Positions 6,792 to 9,356 of a stretch of DNA of 9,356 nt are shown piece by piece. This DNA is from Chloroflexota bacterium (GTDB lineage Bacteria; Chloroflexota; Chloroflexia; Thermomicrobiales; UBA6265): positions 1-9,356 of the forward strand of contig JAFAEA010000135.1 in NCBI GenBank assembly GCA_023424355.1. Direction: 5' to 3'. The position numbers and the translations under genes are program-made. Within the stretch, counting starts at the first letter, position 1. The number at the start of each line of letters is the position of its first letter. The notes below the pieces were generated by a model, which saw only the letters and a list, made by a program, of their open reading frames with translations, did no database searches and was not told the DNA's origin.

Positions 6792-6917
6792 CGCCTGAAA
6801 GAATAGCACTGAGCAGGGGTTTCCGACTCCAATCCTGCAGAACTCGTACCCGATTACGAATCTGGCGGAGACGTGAAAGCTCCCGTACCATTACAGAACA
6901 ATTGTATTCACGCATGG

Positions 6918-6954
6918 ACACATCTGAATCCACCCTCGTTGTATACAGATGTGT
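6918..6954. repeat. 9-bp inverted repeat before the aminotransferase, possible operator or leader hairpin
   Basis: ACACATCTG (6918-6926) and its perfect reverse complement CAGATGTGT (6946-6954) are separated by 19 bases, in the divergent region between pgi and the aminotransferase. The right arm ends nine bases before the ribosome binding site. The arrangement fits a two-half-site operator or a stem in the leader transcript; the sequence alone does not tell which. No good sigma-70 promoter pair was found around it. Confidence 0.45.
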
Positions 6955-6963
6955 TGTCGCAAC

Positions 6964-6968
6964 AGGAG
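6964..6968 (+). promoter_or_regulatory. Ribosome binding site deciding the aminotransferase start
   Basis: AGGAG lies seven bases before the ATG at 6976. An in-frame ATG at 6949 would place this site inside the coding region and add a Cys/Arg-rich stub (MCCRNRSSQ) atypical of the family. Confidence 0.75.
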
Positions 6969-6975
6969 TTCTCAA

Positions 6976-8352
6976 ATGACCTCATTGCTCGGAGTAAAGA
7001 AACAGGTAGCAGAGATGGCCAAGGATCATGTTTGGCCTCATCAGCTCGCATGGAATGTTCAGGCTGAGGAAGATGGCCTCACCATTTTCGAGAGCGGCAA
7101 GAACTCCACCCTCACAGATATCCATGGCAAGGAGTACCTGGATGGTATCTCTGGCCTTTGGGTGGTGAACGCCGGTCACGGCCGTGAGGAAATCGCCGAT
7201 GCAATGGCCCAGCAGGCAAAGAAGCTGGCATACGTTTCTTCGGTGCAGTACACGAACGAACCGGCCGCCCAGCTTGCACACAAGATCTCCGAGATCACCC
7301 CTGGCGATCTCAGCCGATCCTACTTCGTGAGTGGCGGTTCGGAAGCTGTGGAAACAGCCCTCAAGATCGCCAAGCAGGTGCAGGCCATGCGTGGCTTCCC
7401 TCGCCGCTACAAGGTGATCGCCCGCCGCGGTAGCTACCACGGTATGACTCACGGCGCCATGAGCCTCACCGCCAGCCGCGATGAGAAGTGGTTCGGTCCG
7501 TTCATGTACGGTGTCTCCCACGTGCCCGCCCCGAATCATTACCGCAACGACTTTGGTCTCGAAGGCGAAGCCGGCGATATCATGGCCGCGAAGTACGTTG
7601 AGCAGGAAATCATCAACCACGGTCCGGAAACAGTAGCCGCCGTCATCGGTGAACCGATCTCCAGCGCTGCCGGCATCCATGTTCCCAGCCCGAAGTACTG
7701 GCAGATGCTGCGCGAAATCTGCGATCGCCACGGTGTCATCCTCATTGCCGATGAAGTGATCAACGGCTTCGGTCGCACCGGCACCATGTTCTGCATGGAG
7801 CAGATGGGTGTTACACCAGACATCATGACCATGGCCAAGGGCCTCACCAGCGGCTACATGCCGATGGGCGCTGCCGTTGTATCGCCGAAGATCTTCGAAG
7901 AGTTCGAGAAGCAGTCCGATGTAGCCATGGGCCACTTGCTCACCTTCGGTGGACACGCCGTTGCCGCTGCGGCTGCATTGAAGAACATCGAGATCTTCGA
8001 GGAAGAGAACCTCGTTGAGCGTGGAGCCGAAATGGGCGAGTACCTCGGCGAGCAGCTTGAGCAGCTTCGCAGCCACCCATCTGTCGGTGATGTGCGCGGC
8101 GTTGGCCTCCTCCGCGGCCTCGAGGTCGTGAAGAATCGCGAAACCAAGGAACCGCTCGCCAAGAACGACAAGTTCTGCATTGAGCTTGGCAAGAAGGTCT
8201 TCGCGAAGGGCCTGGTCACTCGCACCTGGAACATCGTCCACTTCGCACCGCCGTTGGTGGTGACGAAGGATGAGATCGATCGAATGGTCGCCATCGTCGA
8301 TGAAGCCCTCACGGAAACTGAGAAGGAATTCGCACACGAGATCGAGGGATAG
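6976..8352 (+). CDS. Class-III PLP-dependent aminotransferase (omega-amino acid:pyruvate type)
   Basis: The 458-residue protein is a fold-type I, class-III (subgroup II) aminotransferase that moves an amino group from an omega-amine or omega-amino acid to a keto acid such as pyruvate. Visible features in order: HVWPHQLAWN (18-27), near-N-terminal in taurine/beta-alanine:pyruvate relatives; GISGLWVVNAGHG (57-69), substrate pocket; VSGGSEAVETALKIA (118-132), cofactor phosphate loop; GSYHGMTHGAMSLT (152-165), with Y154 stacking on PLP; IGEPISSAAG (224-233); LIADEVINGFGRTG (256-269), with D259 on the pyridine nitrogen; TMAKGLTSGYMPMGA (285-299), with Schiff-base lysine K288; LTFGGHAVAAAAAL (322-335), with the partner-subunit Thr. 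The usual SGHP after that Thr is GGHA here. Length is normal. The substrate is undecided: taurine, beta-alanine, putrescine or GABA-like amines all fit, and no catabolic or biosynthetic partner is adjacent. An inverted repeat upstream may regulate it. Confidence 0.93.
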   Translation: MTSLLGVKKQVAEMAKDHVWPHQLAWNVQAEEDGLTIFESGKNSTLTDIHGKEYLDGISGLWVVNAGHGREEIADAMAQQAKKLAYVSSVQYTNEPAAQLAHKISEITPGDLSRSYFVSGGSEAVETALKIAKQVQAMRGFPRRYKVIARRGSYHGMTHGAMSLTASRDEKWFGPFMYGVSHVPAPNHYRNDFGLEGEAGDIMAAKYVEQEIINHGPETVAAVIGEPISSAAGIHVPSPKYWQMLREICDRHGVILIADEVINGFGRTGTMFCMEQMGVTPDIMTMAKGLTSGYMPMGAAVVSPKIFEEFEKQSDVAMGHLLTFGGHAVAAAAALKNIEIFEEENLVERGAEMGEYLGEQLEQLRSHPSVGDVRGVGLLRGLEVVKNRETKEPLAKNDKFCIELGKKVFAKGLVTRTWNIVHFAPPLVVTKDEIDRMVAIVDEALTETEKEFAHEIEG

Positions 8353-8410
8353 TCAGAACCGCTTCTGAAACTGGCGAGGACGTCCAACTGGACGCCCTCG
8401 CTGTTGTTTT
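8353..8410. terminator. Tandem hairpins ending the aminotransferase and the facing MMPL gene
   Basis: Directly after the stop, TCAGAA (8353-8358) and TTCTGA (8363-8368) form a small 6-bp stem. A larger stem follows: GCGAGG/CCTCGC (8374-8379 with 8396-8401) and CGTCC/GGACG (8381-8385 with 8390-8394), with one mismatch and a 4-base loop. The plus strand then reads TGTTGTTTT (8402-8410), a fair T-tract, so this is a rho-independent terminator for the aminotransferase. It may also stop the convergent MMPL transcript. Confidence 0.75.
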
Positions 8411-8417
8411 CGGTTCA

Positions 8418-9356
8418 CTAGCGCTTGCTCGGCCACCAGTTCCAGCGTCCCATAAGCTGCATGGTAGCGGGCAGGAGCAGGAGTCGAACAATGGTGGCAT
8501 CGACGAACACAGCGATTGCCAATCCAATTCCCAGGGCCTTCACCACATCCAGTTGGCTGAACGCGAACGCCAGAAACACCACCATCATCATCAGAGCGCT
8601 GGCCGTCACGATCCCGGCGGAATCGTTGAGGCCCTCGCGCACAGCGCGAGTAGTGTCGCCATGCTCCTGCCACGATTCGCGAATGCGGCTGAGCATGATG
8701 ATCTCGAAATCCATACCGAGCCCGAAGAGGAAGCAGAACATCAAAACCGGTAGCAGCATCACTGTGGTGCCGTTTGCTTCCGCACCGAAGAGCGAAGCAA
8801 GATGCCCTTCCTGAAAAATCCAGACCAGCATTCCGAACGAGGCTCCCATCGATGCCAGGTTGAGAACGATTGCCTTGATCGGGAGCACCGCCGATTTGAG
8901 GTGAATGAATAGCGCAATTCCGGTGAGAATAAGCACCCACGTCAGTACGACAGGTGTGCGCGATGAGATGTGGTTGAGCAGGTCCAGATCGAGCGCCACC
9001 GCACCACCGACATTCAGAATCAGACCTTTAGTTGGTGTCAGTTCGAATTCTTGCCGGATCGTTCGCACAAGGTCATGCAGATCCTCGCTGGAGAGATTCG
9101 GATCCGGGATCACCGTTATCAACGCAGCATTGGGTGTGAGTACCGAGCGGCTGACCGTCACCAGATCAGGTTCCAGCAGGAAACTGGAAGCGAGGGTGTT
9201 GGAGGTGAATCCGGTGGGGATGAGACTCCACAGGCTTTCGACTCGCTGGACGCCGTCGATAGATGCCACGAGTCGAGTAACGTCCCGAAATCGATCCAGA
9301 TTTCCAGCCTCAAGCATGGTTCCGCGTTCTGGCTGAATCACGATCTCTATCGGCGA
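8418..9356 (-). CDS. MMPL/RND-family transporter, C-terminal half (5' truncated by window edge)
   Basis: The frame is open to the right edge; the GTG at 9341 is internal, because the codons before it read SPIEI, the typical start of the second periplasmic loop after TM7 in MMPL proteins. The visible 312 residues comprise the rest of that loop (about 1-133) and five helices, equal to TM8-TM12: about 134-154, 156-181, 198-222, 248-267 and 270-302. TM10 carries FGLGMDFEIIMLSRIRE (211-227), the conserved proton-relay Asp (D216) followed by Phe, whereas MmpL3 has Asp-Tyr. The end, VDATIVRLLLLPATMQL then MGRWNWWPSKR, is a standard MmpL finish, so the C-terminus is complete. Family members use the proton gradient to export lipids or other hydrophobic compounds; the cargo is unknown. 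The gene converges on the aminotransferase across a shared terminator. Confidence 0.9.
   Translation of the reverse strand, partial: SPIEIVIQPERGTMLEAGNLDRFRDVTRLVASIDGVQRVESLWSLIPTGFTSNTLASSFLLEPDLVTVSRSVLTPNAALITVIPDPNLSSEDLHDLVRTIRQEFELTPTKGLILNVGGAVALDLDLLNHISSRTPVVLTWVLILTGIALFIHLKSAVLPIKAIVLNLASMGASFGMLVWIFQEGHLASLFGAEANGTTVMLLPVLMFCFLFGLGMDFEIIMLSRIRESWQEHGDTTRAVREGLNDSAGIVTASALMMMVVFLAFAFSQLDVVKALGIGLAIAVFVDATIVRLLLLPATMQLMGRWNWWPSKR

Noticed and set aside
6898..6905. Short palindrome ACAATTGT in the pgi/aminotransferase intergenic region
   Set aside because: Eight bases of palindrome are expected by chance in AT-rich spacers, and the flanks do not extend it.
6915..6944. TGGACA with TTGTAT at 18 bases as an aminotransferase promoter
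   Set aside because: TTGTAT matches the -10 consensus at only three positions. The better-looking TATACA at 6942 is 21 bases away, too far from the -35 candidate.
5090..6979. A 629-residue plus-strand open frame running antisense to pgi and the start of the transporter gene
   Set aside because: It covers the whole of pgi, which has all catalytic motifs, and its translation shows no domain-like pattern. It also runs through a hairpin and an intergenic region and has no ribosome site. It is a shadow produced by codon bias.
6982..8337. A 451-residue minus-strand frame antisense to the aminotransferase
   Set aside because: It is the mirror of a well-conserved PLP enzyme. The His/Asp/Val-rich composition without motifs is typical of antisense translation in GC-rich coding DNA.

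Overview
The window carries seven protein-coding genes, two of them cut by the window edges. By eye it is moderately GC-rich (upper fifties per cent). I see no RNA gene, CRISPR array, insertion sequence or phage gene, so it reads as chromosomal housekeeping and signalling DNA. The gene mix fits a Chloroflexota-like lineage best: a membrane Ser/Thr kinase with an SH3-type ectodomain, a Bacillus-type NadA, a general-stress/PRC-barrel fusion and an MmpL-like transporter. An actinobacterial or other terrabacterial origin cannot be excluded. The organism assignment is inference only.

Layout from left to right. At 3-812 (+) lies the C-terminal part of a Ser/Thr protein kinase, with a transmembrane helix and an outside SH3-like domain. 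Its stop overlaps by 12 bp the convergent HAD-family hydrolase at 801-1505 (-). A 174-bp divergent intergenic region then separates the HAD gene from nadA (quinolinate synthase, 1680-2933 +). This region holds a strong candidate promoter for nadA (TTGACA, 17 nt, TACCAT), and a 25-bp near-perfect palindrome lies across its -35 box, a good candidate NAD-responsive operator. A strong hairpin (2955-2989) closes nadA and the gene facing it.

Next comes a minus-strand block. An AI-2E/PerM-type membrane transporter (4087-5244) overlaps by an ATGA junction a 362-residue protein (3002-4090) that joins a general-stress-17M-like N-terminus to a PRC-barrel C-terminus. Upstream of this pair, on the same strand and behind a hairpin (5278-5301), is pgi (glucose-6-phosphate isomerase, 5315-6733). 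Divergent from pgi across 242 bp is a class-III PLP aminotransferase (6976-8352 +). A 9-bp inverted repeat with a 19-nt spacer lies just before its ribosome binding site. The aminotransferase ends in tandem hairpins facing an MMPL/RND-family transporter (8418 to the right edge, -), of which only the C-terminal half is present.

The genes do not form one pathway. The only convincing operon is the transporter/stress-PRC pair. I found no clear new defence, mobile or biosynthetic system. The items most worth following are the nadA operator, the stress-17M/PRC fusion coupled to an AI-2E transporter, and the inverted repeat before the aminotransferase.
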